From Curtobacterium flaccumfaciens UCD-AKU (GTDB lineage: Bacteria > Actinomycetota > Actinomycetes > Actinomycetales > Microbacteriaceae): 37,876 bases of DNA. Location: the NCBI RefSeq assembly GCF_000349565.1, contig NZ_KB714628.1:796-38671 (forward strand), written 5' to 3'. This document shows positions 5,913 through 13,954 of this stretch, piece after piece (the first letter of the stretch is position 1; every line of letters begins with the position of its first letter). Made by a program: the position numbers and the translations under genes. Below the pieces are notes generated by a model that ran no database searches, was not told where the DNA came from, and worked only from the letters and a program-made list of their open reading frames with translations.

Positions 5913-8423
5913 TCAGGACTCCCGCACGACGTCGTCCGGGTCCTTGTCGACCCGCCATCCCCGCCACGACGGTTGCCGGAGCCGCCCGTCACCCGTCCAC
6001 TCGGCGAACTCGACCTCGCCGACGCGCTCCGGCGTGACCCAGTGGGCGTCCCGCGCGTCGGGCCGTGGGACGTCGACGAACGGTGAGGTCTTCCGTGCCA
6101 GTGGTGCGAGGACATCGCCGATCTCGTCGAGGTCGCGGTCGCGGAACCCGGTGCCGACCTTGCCGATGTACTCCAGTCCGTCCGGGCCGGGTACCCCGAG
6201 CAACAGCGATCCGATCCCGCCGGCACGCCGACCGCTGCCCGGCTTCCAGCCGCCGACGACGACTTCCTGGGTGGCGTGGTGCTTGCGCTTCAGCCAGGCT
6301 TCGGACCGACGGCCCTCGGCGTACTTCGACGACCGCTTCTTCGCGACGACGCCCTCGAGGCCCTGCTCGCGCGAGGCGGCCAGCACCGCGTCGAGTTCAC
6401 CCTGCACCGCCGGCGGCACGTCGATCGCACCACCCGGTTGCACGACGGTCTCGAGCGCCTGGCGCCGGGCGTCGTACCCGAGCCGAGTCAGCTCGTGCCC
6501 GTCCGCCTCGAGCACGTCGAAGAGCAGGAACCGGACCGGGGTGGTCTCCTGCGCGCTCCGGACCTCACGCGCCTTCGTCAGCCCCATCCGGTTCTGGAGC
6601 AGCTGGAACGACGGTCGGCCGCGGTCGTCGACGGCCACGATCTCACCGTCGAAGACCCCGTCCACCCCGGCCCGCTCCCCCAGTTCCTGCAGTTCCGGGT
6701 ACTGCGCCGTCAGGTCGTTGTCGTTGCGGCTGCGCACGGTGACCGATCCGTCGCGGACGGTCGCGAGCGCCCGCACCCCGTCCCACTTCATCTCGAACGC
6801 CCAGTCCGCCGGGTCCAGCCGGGTCTCGCCCTTGTCCAGGGTCGCCTGCATCGTCCGGCGCTCCGACGGCGGGGTCTCGGCGTCCGCCGCCCGGGTGATC
6901 CGTCGCCGCCCGTCGGACCCGCCGGGTGCGGTGCGCGCCACCGCCGGCCCGGCACCGCTGCCGCCGTCCGCCAGCCGTTCGGGTTGTTCCTTCGTGCGGT
7001 GGATGAGCCAGTTCTTCTCGTCGCCCCCGCCCCGGCCGCGGGTGTGCAGCAGCGCGAGGCGGCGAGCGCCGCCGGTCCGACCGTGCAGGGTGACGATGAC
7101 CTCCTGCCCCTCGCGCCACTTCTCGAGCTCGTAGGTGCCGTCGTCCCAGATCGTGACCGTGCCGCCGCCGTACTCGTCCTTCGGGATCGTGCCCTCGAAC
7201 GAGCCGTACTCGAGCGGGTGGTCCTCGGTCTGCACGGCCAGGTGGTTCTTGCCGGGATCGGTCGGTTCGCCCTTCGGCAGTGCCCAGCTCACCAGCACGC
7301 CGTCGTGCTCGAGCCGGAAGTCGTAGTGGTCACGGGTGGCGTGGTGCTCCTGGACGACGAAGGTCGGTGTGCCGTCCTTCCGCACCGTCGGGGCACCTTC
7401 CGGCACGGGTTCCGGCGTCTTCGAGGCGTCCCGCTTGGCCCGGTAGGCGGCGAGCCGGTCGCGGGCGGGCTGCTCGGCGTCGTTCGCCCGCTCGGTGCGG
7501 TCGCTGTCCCAGTGACCGTGGTCGTCGCGCCCGACGGCCAGCGAGGCGGAGGCGACCGGGTGCAGGAAGTCCCCACGGGCCTGCAGGCGTTCGAGGACCT
7601 CGTCCAACGTGAGCTGCGCGAGCCCGCGTTCCTCGAGTTCCTTCCAGGTGCGTGGTGCCGCGACCGTCGGCCGTTCGCGGCCGCGCAGCGAGTACGGGGC
7701 GATGGTCGTCTTGTTGCCGTTGTTCTGCGACCAGTCGACGAAGACCTTGCCCGTCCGCTCGGCACGGCTCATCGACGACAGCACCAGGTCCGGCAGGTCC
7801 GTCTCGAGGGCCTTGGCCAGCTCGTGGGCGACGTCGGAGACCTGCGCCGTCGTCGCCTTGCCGTCGAGGGCCGCGTACAGGTGGATGCCCTTGGAGCCGG
7901 ACGTCACCGGGTACGGGTCGAGTCCCATGCCGTGCAGGATCTCGCGCGCGGCCACGGCGACCTCGACGCACTCGGGCAGCCCGACGCCGTCACCGGGGTC
8001 CAGGTCGAGCACGAGCCGGTCCGGGTGCTGCTGCGCACCGCGGGGACCGAACCGCCACTGCGGGACGTGCAGTTCGAGCGCGGCCTGCTGCGCCATCCAC
8101 ACCAGGGTCGGCAGGTCGTCGACGATCGGGTACTCGTTGTCGTGCTCCGAGTGGTGGATGGTGTGGTGCCGCACCCAGTCGGGGGCCGAGTCGGGCAGGT
8201 TCTTCTCGAAGAAGACCTTGCCGTCGACGCCGTTGGCCCAGCGCTTCCGGGTCACGGGGCGGTCCTTGACGTGCGGGATCATCCACGGCGCGACCCGCTC
8301 GTAGTACTCGATCACCCGACCCTTCGTGGTGCCGGTCGCGGGGTAGAGCACCTTGTCGGTGTTCGTGAGCGCGAGCCGACGGTCGCCGACCAGGACGACG
8401 GTCTTGCGCGAGGCGGGACTCAC
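5913..8423 (-). CDS. ligD: Multifunctional NHEJ DNA ligase LigD (polymerase-phosphoesterase-ligase)
   Basis: An 836-aa ATP-dependent ligase of bacterial non-homologous end joining, acting with Ku. Domain order is primase-like polymerase (about 15-300) with catalytic DLDPGD (140-145) and a third Asp in VFVDWSQN (D230); 3'-phosphoesterase (about 352-480) with the HHATRDHYDFR signature (360-370); and ligase (about 525-836) with the nucleotidyl-transfer lysine in EMKWDGVRA (K546), then DGEIVAVDD and EGVVAKKRSSKY. This polymerase-first order is the actinobacterial arrangement. The GTG start at 8423 overlaps the SDR stop (GTGA), so its translation is probably coupled. The Ku gene lies divergently on the other side of the SDR gene. 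All key residues are present, and it appears intact and functional. Confidence 0.96.
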   Translation of the reverse strand: MSPASRKTVVLVGDRRLALTNTDKVLYPATGTTKGRVIEYYERVAPWMIPHVKDRPVTRKRWANGVDGKVFFEKNLPDSAPDWVRHHTIHHSEHDNEYPIVDDLPTLVWMAQQAALELHVPQWRFGPRGAQQHPDRLVLDLDPGDGVGLPECVEVAVAAREILHGMGLDPYPVTSGSKGIHLYAALDGKATTAQVSDVAHELAKALETDLPDLVLSSMSRAERTGKVFVDWSQNNGNKTTIAPYSLRGRERPTVAAPRTWKELEERGLAQLTLDEVLERLQARGDFLHPVASASLAVGRDDHGHWDSDRTERANDAEQPARDRLAAYRAKRDASKTPEPVPEGAPTVRKDGTPTFVVQEHHATRDHYDFRLEHDGVLVSWALPKGEPTDPGKNHLAVQTEDHPLEYGSFEGTIPKDEYGGGTVTIWDDGTYELEKWREGQEVIVTLHGRTGGARRLALLHTRGRGGGDEKNWLIHRTKEQPERLADGGSGAGPAVARTAPGGSDGRRRITRAADAETPPSERRTMQATLDKGETRLDPADWAFEMKWDGVRALATVRDGSVTVRSRNDNDLTAQYPELQELGERAGVDGVFDGEIVAVDDRGRPSFQLLQNRMGLTKAREVRSAQETTPVRFLLFDVLEADGHELTRLGYDARRQALETVVQPGGAIDVPPAVQGELDAVLAASREQGLEGVVAKKRSSKYAEGRRSEAWLKRKHHATQEVVVGGWKPGSGRRAGGIGSLLLGVPGPDGLEYIGKVGTGFRDRDLDEIGDVLAPLARKTSPFVDVPRPDARDAHWVTPERVGEVEFAEWTGDGRLRQPSWRGWRVDKDPDDVVRES

Positions 8424-9310
8424 AGCGCCACCCCGGTCGCTCCCGCCACCGTCAGGGTCGTGCCGGACGTGTACGACGACTCGGGCCCGGCCAGGTAGAC
8501 GTAGGCGCTGCCGAGCTCGACGGGCTGGGCGGGACGCCCGAACGGGGTGTCCTGGCCGTACGCCGCGATCTCGTCGCCCGGGTAGCTGATCGGCTGCAGG
8601 GGCGTCCACACCGGCCCGGGCACCACCGTGTTGGCACGGATGCCCTTGCTGGCGAGCTGCCGCGCGAGCCCGTTCGTGTACGTGATGATCGCGGCCTTCG
8701 TCGCGGCGTAGTCGATCATGCGGTCCTGCGGCTGGTACGCCGACACCGAACTGGTCGTGACGATCGAGCTGCCCGGCGCCATGTGCGGGACGGCAGCGCG
8801 GACGAGCCAGAACAGCGAGTACAGGTTGACCTTCATCGTCCGGTCGAAGTCCTCGGTGCTCTGCTCGGTGACGTCCTGGTGCACCTGCTGGTGGCCGGCG
8901 ACCAGCACGAGCGCGTCCAGGCCACCGAGCTCGCTGACGGCGTCCTGCACCAGGACGTCGCAGAATGCCTCGTCCGTCAGGTCGCCGGGCAACAGCACGG
9001 CCTTGCGCCCGAGGTCACCGATGACGTCGCGGACCTGTTCGAGGTCCTCGCGCTCCTCGGGCAGGGCGTTCAGGGCCACGTCGGCGCCCTCCTTCGCCAT
9101 CGCGATCGCCGCGGCGCGCCCGATGCCGGAGTCCGCGCCCGTGACGAGCACCCGGTACCCGCGCATCCGCCCGGTGCCCAGGTAGCTCGTCTCGCCGTGG
9201 TCGGGGGCGGGGTCCATCGCACTCGCCAGCCCGGACCCCTGCTGGGTCTGCGCGGGGAACGGCGGACGGGGGAACTGGTCGCGCGGGTCCTGCTTGTCGA
9301 GCTGGCTCAT
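8420..9310 (-). CDS. SDR family oxidoreductase coupled to ligD
   Basis: A 296-aa short-chain dehydrogenase/reductase of the long-N-terminus type, with about 50 extra residues rich in Pro/Gln/Asp before the Rossmann fold, as in general-stress YhdG/YghA-like SDRs. The NAD(P) motif TGADSGIG is at 57-64, NAG is replaced by VAGH (137-140), the catalytic Ser lies in TTSSVSAY and the YAATK motif places Tyr201 and Lys205. It is probably NADP-dependent; the substrate is unknown. The start at 9310 is preceded 6 nt by CACGAT, a loose -10. Its stop overlaps the ligD GTG by 4 nt, so both are on one transcript. A link to DNA repair would be through shared stress regulation, which is inferred only from context. 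Confidence 0.92.
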   Translation of the reverse strand: MSQLDKQDPRDQFPRPPFPAQTQQGSGLASAMDPAPDHGETSYLGTGRMRGYRVLVTGADSGIGRAAAIAMAKEGADVALNALPEEREDLEQVRDVIGDLGRKAVLLPGDLTDEAFCDVLVQDAVSELGGLDALVLVAGHQQVHQDVTEQSTEDFDRTMKVNLYSLFWLVRAAVPHMAPGSSIVTTSSVSAYQPQDRMIDYAATKAAIITYTNGLARQLASKGIRANTVVPGPVWTPLQPISYPGDEIAAYGQDTPFGRPAQPVELGSAYVYLAGPESSYTSGTTLTVAGATGVAL

Positions 9311-9445
9311 GGGCCCATCGTGCTCGCGCCGGCCTCGCGGCGATCCAGCGAACCGGACATCCGTGGAACGATCCCCCGGACGGCGGACCTGTGGAGGAAC
9401 CGTCGGCTCCGGGCGCGCACGCGTGCGGGCGGGCATCATGTGCGC
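9311..9445. promoter_or_regulatory. Divergent promoter region SDR-ligD / ku
   Basis: This interval holds outward-facing starts for the SDR-ligD operon (-10-like CACGAT, minus strand 9317-9322) and ku (CATCAT, plus strand 9434-9439). Each hexamer ends 6 nt before its ATG, suggesting leaderless transcripts. No sigma-factor consensus for stress or stationary phase was clearly visible. Confidence 0.4.
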
Positions 9446-10471
9446 ATGAGGTCGATCTGGAAGGGCTCCATCGCGTTCGGGCTCGTCAACGTGCCCATCA
9501 AGGTCTACGCGGCCACCGAGACGCACGACGTGTCCCTGCACCAGGTCCACGACGACGACAAGGGCCGCATCCGGTACAAGCGGGTGTGCGAGTTCGGCCA
9601 CGAGGTCGAGTACGCCGACATCCAGCGCGCCTACGACGACGGTGACAAGACCGTGGTGCTCACCGCGGACGACTTCAAGCAGCTCCCCGAGGAGCAGTCG
9701 CACGAGGTCGAGGTGCTCGAGTTCGTCCCCGTCGAGCAGGTCGACCCGATGATGTTCGAGAAGACCTACTACCTGGAGCCCGACTCGCGCTCGCCGAAGG
9801 CGTACGTGCTGCTGCGCGAGACCCTGGCGAAGACCGACCGCCTGGCGATCGTGCAGTTCACCCTGCGGCAGAAGACCCGGCTCGGGGTGCTCCGGGTGCA
9901 CGACGAGGTCATCCTGCTGCAGGGGCTGCTCTGGGGCGACGAGGTCCGCGCCGCCGACTTCAAGACCCTCGACACGACGGTGAAGGTCAGCGCCAACGAG
10001 CTGAAGATGTCGTCCTCGCTCGTCGAGAGCATGTCCACCGACTTCGACCCCGACCGCTACACCGACTCCTACCAGGAGGAACTGCAGCAGCTGATCGACG
10101 CCAAGCTCGAGGCGGGCGACGACATCGACACCGAGAAGACCTTCGGCGAGCAGCAGGACGACGAGGACGACGACGAGGGCGGTGACGTGCTCGACCTGAT
10201 GGCCGCCCTGCGTGCGTCCGTCGACAAGAAGCGGACAGGAGGCGCGGGGTCGCGTTCGTCGTCGGCCGCACGGTCGTCGTCCGGTTCCGGCTCGGGCACG
10301 TCCGGCTCCGGCAGGAAGGCACCGGCGAAGAAGGCACCGGCGAAGAAGGCACCGGCGAAGAAGGCTGCCGAGAGCACGAGGGAGAAGGCCCCCGCGAAGT
10401 CGGCGCCGAAGAAGACACCGGCGAAGAAGGCCCCGGCCAAGAAGCCCGCCGCCAAGAAGCAGGCGAGCTGA
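9446..10471 (+). CDS. ku: NHEJ DNA end-binding protein Ku
   Basis: A 341-aa prokaryotic Ku that encircles DNA ends as a homodimer and recruits LigD. The start MRSIWKGSIAFGLVNVPIKVY is the classic Ku N-terminus, and the core (about 1-250) includes the acidic linker QQDDEDDDEGG. The tail (about 258-341) is first Ser/Gly-rich and then a long KAPAKK-type lysine/alanine repeat, known in actinobacterial Kus to add DNA binding and end bridging. A perfect 3x15-bp DNA repeat encodes part of it, so the tail length may vary between strains. ATG 9446 is the only sensible start. It ends 11 nt from the convergent cupin gene. Confidence 0.96.
   Translation: MRSIWKGSIAFGLVNVPIKVYAATETHDVSLHQVHDDDKGRIRYKRVCEFGHEVEYADIQRAYDDGDKTVVLTADDFKQLPEEQSHEVEVLEFVPVEQVDPMMFEKTYYLEPDSRSPKAYVLLRETLAKTDRLAIVQFTLRQKTRLGVLRVHDEVILLQGLLWGDEVRAADFKTLDTTVKVSANELKMSSSLVESMSTDFDPDRYTDSYQEELQQLIDAKLEAGDDIDTEKTFGEQQDDEDDDEGGDVLDLMAALRASVDKKRTGGAGSRSSSAARSSSGSGSGTSGSGRKAPAKKAPAKKAPAKKAAESTREKAPAKSAPKKTPAKKAPAKKPAAKKQAS
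10316..10360 (+). repeat. 3 x 15-bp perfect tandem repeat in the ku tail
   Basis: AAGGCACCGGCGAAG occurs three times in tandem and in frame, encoding KAPAK repeats of the lysine-rich Ku tail. Slippage here would change tail length in steps of five residues. Confidence 0.9.
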
Positions 10472-10482
10472 CCACTCCCGGG

Positions 10483-11295
10483 TCAGGCCGCGGTCGACCC
10501 GCCGCCCGCCAGCCGCTCGAGCGTGGTGAACACCTCGGCGTACTGCTGGCGGAGCGCTGCCCACCCGGCGCCGGTGTCGATCGACTCCGGGTCCTCGACG
10601 GGCACCGCGTACCCGTACTGCGCCCGCGGGACCGGGTCACCCGGCAGCCGGAGCTCCTGGGTGAACGCGCCGCTCGCCGCCTCGAAGGTCAGGGTGTGCG
10701 ATGCGATGTTCCGGCCCCAGTCCGCGGACGGCCACGACATGAACGCGACGTGCCGCATCCCCTCGGCGGGATCGGTCGCCGAGACGTAGCAGCCGTGGTG
10801 GTCCTCACCCGGGGACAGGATCGTGTACGTGCCGTTGTCCCGGTAGACGAGCAGGGCCTCGGCGAAGGGCTTCGGCGCGTACATCGCGGTGTAGCGCAGG
10901 GCGTGGACGAACTGCGGCCGCCCCAGCGGGACCGTCACGAGCGCGCTGCGGGCCGGCCCCTCGTTGGCTGGCGCCTCGCCCGGGGTCGACGCCGCTGCAC
11001 CTGCCGGCAGGTGGGCGACGTAGAGCAGCTCGGCGTCCTCCGTGCCGGTGCTGCGGCCGTCGTGCACGATGCGCGGCTCCTCGACCAGGGCCTGCCCCGG
11101 CCCGACGACCCGAGTGGCCTCTTCGGTGACGTGCGTCAGCGCACCGCGCACCACGAGACCCGTCTGGCGTGCGTCGTGCTGGTGCCAGCCGGTCGACGCA
11201 CCCACCGGGAGCGTCAGCCGCCGCACCTCGTACGTGCCGCCGTCGGGCCCGTCGACGGTGGCGATGAGGGTGGTGGTGGGCTCGGGGTGGGGCAT
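10483..11295 (-). CDS. Cupin domain-containing protein
   Basis: A 270-aa protein whose N-terminal half is a cupin: GWHQHDARQTGLVVRGALTH carries the His-rich first motif and VGPGQALVEEPRIVHDG the second. The C-terminal half (about 130-270) is not a domain I recognise; it has a conserved-looking GEDHHGCYVSATD stretch with adjacent histidines and might bind a ligand or metal. Translation from ATG 11295 is supported by GAGAGG about 7 nt upstream. It is cytoplasmic, with no signal peptide. Function is unknown; bicupin-like sensing or isomerase roles are possible. It is convergent with ku and divergent from the ABM-fold gene. Confidence 0.8.
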   Translation of the reverse strand: MPHPEPTTTLIATVDGPDGGTYEVRRLTLPVGASTGWHQHDARQTGLVVRGALTHVTEEATRVVGPGQALVEEPRIVHDGRSTGTEDAELLYVAHLPAGAAASTPGEAPANEGPARSALVTVPLGRPQFVHALRYTAMYAPKPFAEALLVYRDNGTYTILSPGEDHHGCYVSATDPAEGMRHVAFMSWPSADWGRNIASHTLTFEAASGAFTQELRLPGDPVPRAQYGYAVPVEDPESIDTGAGWAALRQQYAEVFTTLERLAGGGSTAA

Positions 11296-11425
11296 CGGGG
11301 TCCTCTCGGTGGTGCGTTCGCCAGATGATCGTCTTGCACCCACCTGGGACGGTGGTCGAAGGACGACGCGGATCCGTTCAGCCGGCGCGCGAGGCACGTG
11401 TCACGAGCCGGAAACACGGGTCCGC

Positions 11426-11431
11426 GACACT
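11426..11431 (+). promoter_or_regulatory. Loose -10 of the ABM-fold gene
   Basis: GACACT ends 6 nt before the ATG at 11438 and fits xAnnnT. No Shine-Dalgarno sequence is visible, so a leaderless transcript is likely. Confidence 0.3.
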
Positions 11432-11437
11432 GGGCAC

Positions 11438-12088
11438 ATGACTCCAGAAGAGCCTGGGGCCTTGTCGTCGCCACCCGCGACCGATGGCCCACCCGTCACC
11501 GTCTCCGTCACCCGCCTGGTCGAACCCGACCGCATCCCCGAGGCCACCCGCTGGGTGCAGTCCGGGGTGAACCTGGCGAACCGCTACCCGGGCTTCCTCG
11601 GCTCCGGGTGGGTGCGTTCCCGGGCGCAGTCGCGCGAGTGGCACATGCTCTACCGGTTCGCCGACCACGACTCCCTGGCGACGTGGGAGAACTCCGACGA
11701 CCGGCTGCGGTGGCTCGACCTGGGCCGTGACCTGGTGGTGGAGTCCCGCGTCGAGAAGCGCACCGGCATCGAGGGGTGGTTCGACGTCCCGCAGGACGCT
11801 CCGGCCTCGAGCGCTCCCCCGCGGTGGAAGCAGTCCGTGAGCATCTGGCTCGGCTTCTTCCCGGTGAACCTCGCCTTCACGTACCTGATGGCCTGGCTCG
11901 TCCCCGCGTTCGCGCACGTCGCGATCCTGCCCCGGGTGCTCATCACGACCGTCGTGCTCACGCCGATCATGACGTTCTGGGTGCTGCCGTTCGTGACGAA
12001 GCTGATCCGTCCGTGGCTGCTCGCACCGCCGAAGCAACCGCAACAGCAACAGCAGCAGCAGCAGCCGGTCCGGCAGCCGCGCGGCTAG
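11438..12088 (+). CDS. ABM-fold protein with two membrane helices
   Basis: A 216-aa protein. Residues about 18-110 resemble the antibiotic biosynthesis monooxygenase-like ferredoxin fold (VSVTRLVEPDRIPEATRWV, then YPGFLGSGWVRSR and EWHMLYRFAD), as in COG3224-type proteins. Two hydrophobic segments follow (about 131-155 and 160-188), anchoring it in the membrane. The C-terminus ends in a run of eight Gln encoded by CAA/CAG codons (12041-12064), which is slippage-prone and unusual in this genome. The catalytic role is unknown; related proteins are annotated as putative monooxygenases without proven substrates. It is convergent with the Ppx/GppA gene, 12 nt away. Confidence 0.85.
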   Translation: MTPEEPGALSSPPATDGPPVTVSVTRLVEPDRIPEATRWVQSGVNLANRYPGFLGSGWVRSRAQSREWHMLYRFADHDSLATWENSDDRLRWLDLGRDLVVESRVEKRTGIEGWFDVPQDAPASSAPPRWKQSVSIWLGFFPVNLAFTYLMAWLVPAFAHVAILPRVLITTVVLTPIMTFWVLPFVTKLIRPWLLAPPKQPQQQQQQQQPVRQPRG

Positions 12089-12100
12089 ATCGACGGGTCG

Positions 12101-13042
12101 CTACGGGGTCCCGAGCACCGACAGCTGATCGAGCCGCTCGAGGATGACGCCCTCGCGCAGTGCCCACGGGCAGATCTCGAGCGCCGGCAGGTCGAAGATG
12201 TCCAGGCACGCCTCGGCGACGAGCGCGCCGGGCACCACCTGGTGTGCGCGGCTCGGTGAGACACCGGGCAGCGCCGCGAGCTCGTCGACCGACATCGTGA
12301 GCAGCTCCGGCAGGCGCTGCCGCAGCACGGCGCCGTCGAGGGCACGGGGCACGAGGGGCCCGGCAGCGGACGGCGCGGCACCGCAGACGCGGGCGATCGA
12401 CCGGAAGGTCTTCGAGGTCGCCACGGCCCGGTCCGGACGCCCCGAGCGGAGCAGCCGTCCGGCGTCCCGGGCGATCTCCACGCGGATCTCGTGCCGGATG
12501 CGGCGGACGTCGTCCTCGGTCGGGGTGCCGGCCGCGAAGTAGGAGCGCGCCAGGCGTGCGGCGCCGATCGGCATCGACCACGCGACGTCCGGTGCCTCGT
12601 CGGCACCGCCGGCGATCTCGAGCGAGCCACCGCCGATGTCGAAGACCGCCAGGCGACCGGCGGACCAGCCGAACCAGCGGCGCACGGCCAGGAACGTCAG
12701 CCGGGCCTCGTCCGAGCCGGACAGGACGGCCAGCTCGACCCCGGTGGAGGCCTCGACGTGGGCGAGCACGGCCTCGGAGTTGCCGGCGTCGCGCACCGCC
12801 GAGGTGGCGAACGCGAGCATGTCCTCGCAGCCGCGTTCCTCGGCGACGCGGACGGCGTCGGCGACGAAGGTGGTCAGGGCGTCGATCCCCTGCTGGGTCA
12901 CCGCGCCCGAGTCGTCGAGGTGCTCGGCCAGCCGCAGCGGCTGCTTGAACGAGGATGCCGGCAGCGGCGCAGCGCCGCCGTGGGCGTCCACGACGAGCAG
13001 GTGGCCGGTGTTGGACCCGATGTCGAGGACTCCCACGCGCAT
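12101..13042 (-). CDS. ppx: Ppx/GppA family exopolyphosphatase
   Basis: A 313-aa member of the ASKHA-fold Ppx/GppA phosphatases, which release phosphate from polyphosphate or convert pppGpp to ppGpp. Landmarks are the N-terminal phosphate loop [27 protein letters not shown], the [11 protein letters not shown] segment (usually SGxEEA) and the second phosphate loop [12 protein letters not shown]. At about 310 aa it is the short actinobacterial two-domain form. ATG 13042 is chosen over an in-frame start 10 residues upstream because TAGCGT lies 7 nt before it. It follows ribokinase by 51 nt on the same strand but has its own promoter. Whether polyP or pppGpp is the substrate cannot be decided here. 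Confidence 0.9.
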   Translation of the reverse strand: MRVGVLDIGSNTGHLLVVDAHGGAAPLPASSFKQPLRLAEHLDDSGAVTQQGIDALTTFVADAVRVAEERGCEDMLAFATSAVRDAGNSEAVLAHVEASTGVELAVLSGSDEARLTFLAVRRWFGWSAGRLAVFDIGGGSLEIAGGADEAPDVAWSMPIGAARLARSYFAAGTPTEDDVRRIRHEIRVEIARDAGRLLRSGRPDRAVATSKTFRSIARVCGAAPSAAGPLVPRALDGAVLRQRLPELLTMSVDELAALPGVSPSRAHQVVPGALVAEACLDIFDLPALEICPWALREGVILERLDQLSVLGTP

Positions 13043-13049
13043 GGACCCA

Positions 13050-13055
13050 ACGCTA
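13050..13055 (-). promoter_or_regulatory. -10 element of the Ppx/GppA gene
   Basis: TAGCGT on the minus strand (TAnnnT), 7 nt before the ATG at 13042, in the gap after ribokinase. It suggests independent leaderless expression. Confidence 0.45.
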
Positions 13056-13093
13056 GTGGGCCGCGCAGTCACCCCACGGCCGGGAGGCGCGGG

Positions 13094-13954
13094 TCACGCC
13101 CGCAGGAACGCCTCCAGCTCGGCGGTGGTCGGGTACGAGGCCTGCGCGCCCGGCTTGGTCGCGGCGTACGCCCCGACCCCCACCGCGAACCGAGCGGCGT
13201 CGACGAGGGTGTCCCCGGTGGCCAGGCGCAGCGCCACCGCACCCATGAAGGCGTCACCGCAGCCCGTGGTGTCCACCGGCTCGACCCGCACGGCGTCGAT
13301 CGACACCGGCTCGGCACCGCGATCGTGCACGACGCAGCCGGCACCACCGCGGGTGACGATCGACCGCGCGACGCCGTGGTCCCCGAGCGCGGCGGCCTCG
13401 TGCTCGTTCACGAGCAGCACGTCGGTCAGCTCGAGCAGTTCGGCCGGCACCGCGCCGAAGGGCGACAGGTTCGTGAGCACCGTGACCCCGGCGGCGTGCG
13501 CAGCCCGGGCGGCGGCGAGGACGACGTCGATCGACACCTCGAGGCAGAGCCCCAGCACCGCGGCGTCGGTGAAGGCGTCGGTCGGCACGTCCTCCGGCGT
13601 CAGCGCGCCGTTCGCCCCGGCGGAGATCACGATGGTGTTCTCGCCTGCGGCGTCGACCGTGATGACGGCGGTGCCGGTCGCCGTTCCCTGACGGACGGCG
13701 ACGTGCGTCGTGTCGACACCCGCAGCCGCGACGGAGTCGCGGAGCAGCGCACCGTTCCCGTCGTCGCCGACCGCACCGATCATGCGCACCGTGCCCCCGA
13801 GCCTCCCGGCAGCCACCGCCTGGTTGGCGGACTTGCCGCCGGGCAGGATCGCGAGGTCCGAGCCCTGCAGGGTCTCACCGGGCTGGGGGAAGCGCTCGGT
13901 GCGGACCACCAGGTCCGCGTTGAGCGACCCGACGACGACGATGCTCTCGGTCAA
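13094..13954 (-). CDS. rbsK: Ribokinase
   Basis: A 286-aa PfkB-family sugar kinase phosphorylating ribose to ribose 5-phosphate. It opens with SIVVVGSLNADLVVRTERFP, has the first PfkB signature GGKSANQAVAAGRLGG and the second DTTGCGDAFMGA with the catalytic Asp; Cys replaces the usual Ala in TTGAGD. No ATG or GTG is available near the N-terminus, so a TTG start at 13954 is assigned: GGAGA lies about 7 nt upstream and TTG overlaps the stop of the MFS gene (TTGA). Third gene of the LacI-regulated nucleoside unit, where it would use ribose released by the hydrolase. Specificity for ribose is inferred from family and context. Confidence 0.92.
   Translation of the reverse strand: MTESIVVVGSLNADLVVRTERFPQPGETLQGSDLAILPGGKSANQAVAAGRLGGTVRMIGAVGDDGNGALLRDSVAAAGVDTTHVAVRQGTATGTAVITVDAAGENTIVISAGANGALTPEDVPTDAFTDAAVLGLCLEVSIDVVLAAARAAHAAGVTVLTNLSPFGAVPAELLELTDVLLVNEHEAAALGDHGVARSIVTRGGAGCVVHDRGAEPVSIDAVRVEPVDTTGCGDAFMGAVALRLATGDTLVDAARFAVGVGAYAATKPGAQASYPTTAELEAFLRA

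Noticed and set aside
6276..8498. 740-aa plus-strand open frame across ligD
   Set aside because: High-GC antisense shadow; ligD has every catalytic motif and the opposite frame has only skewed composition.
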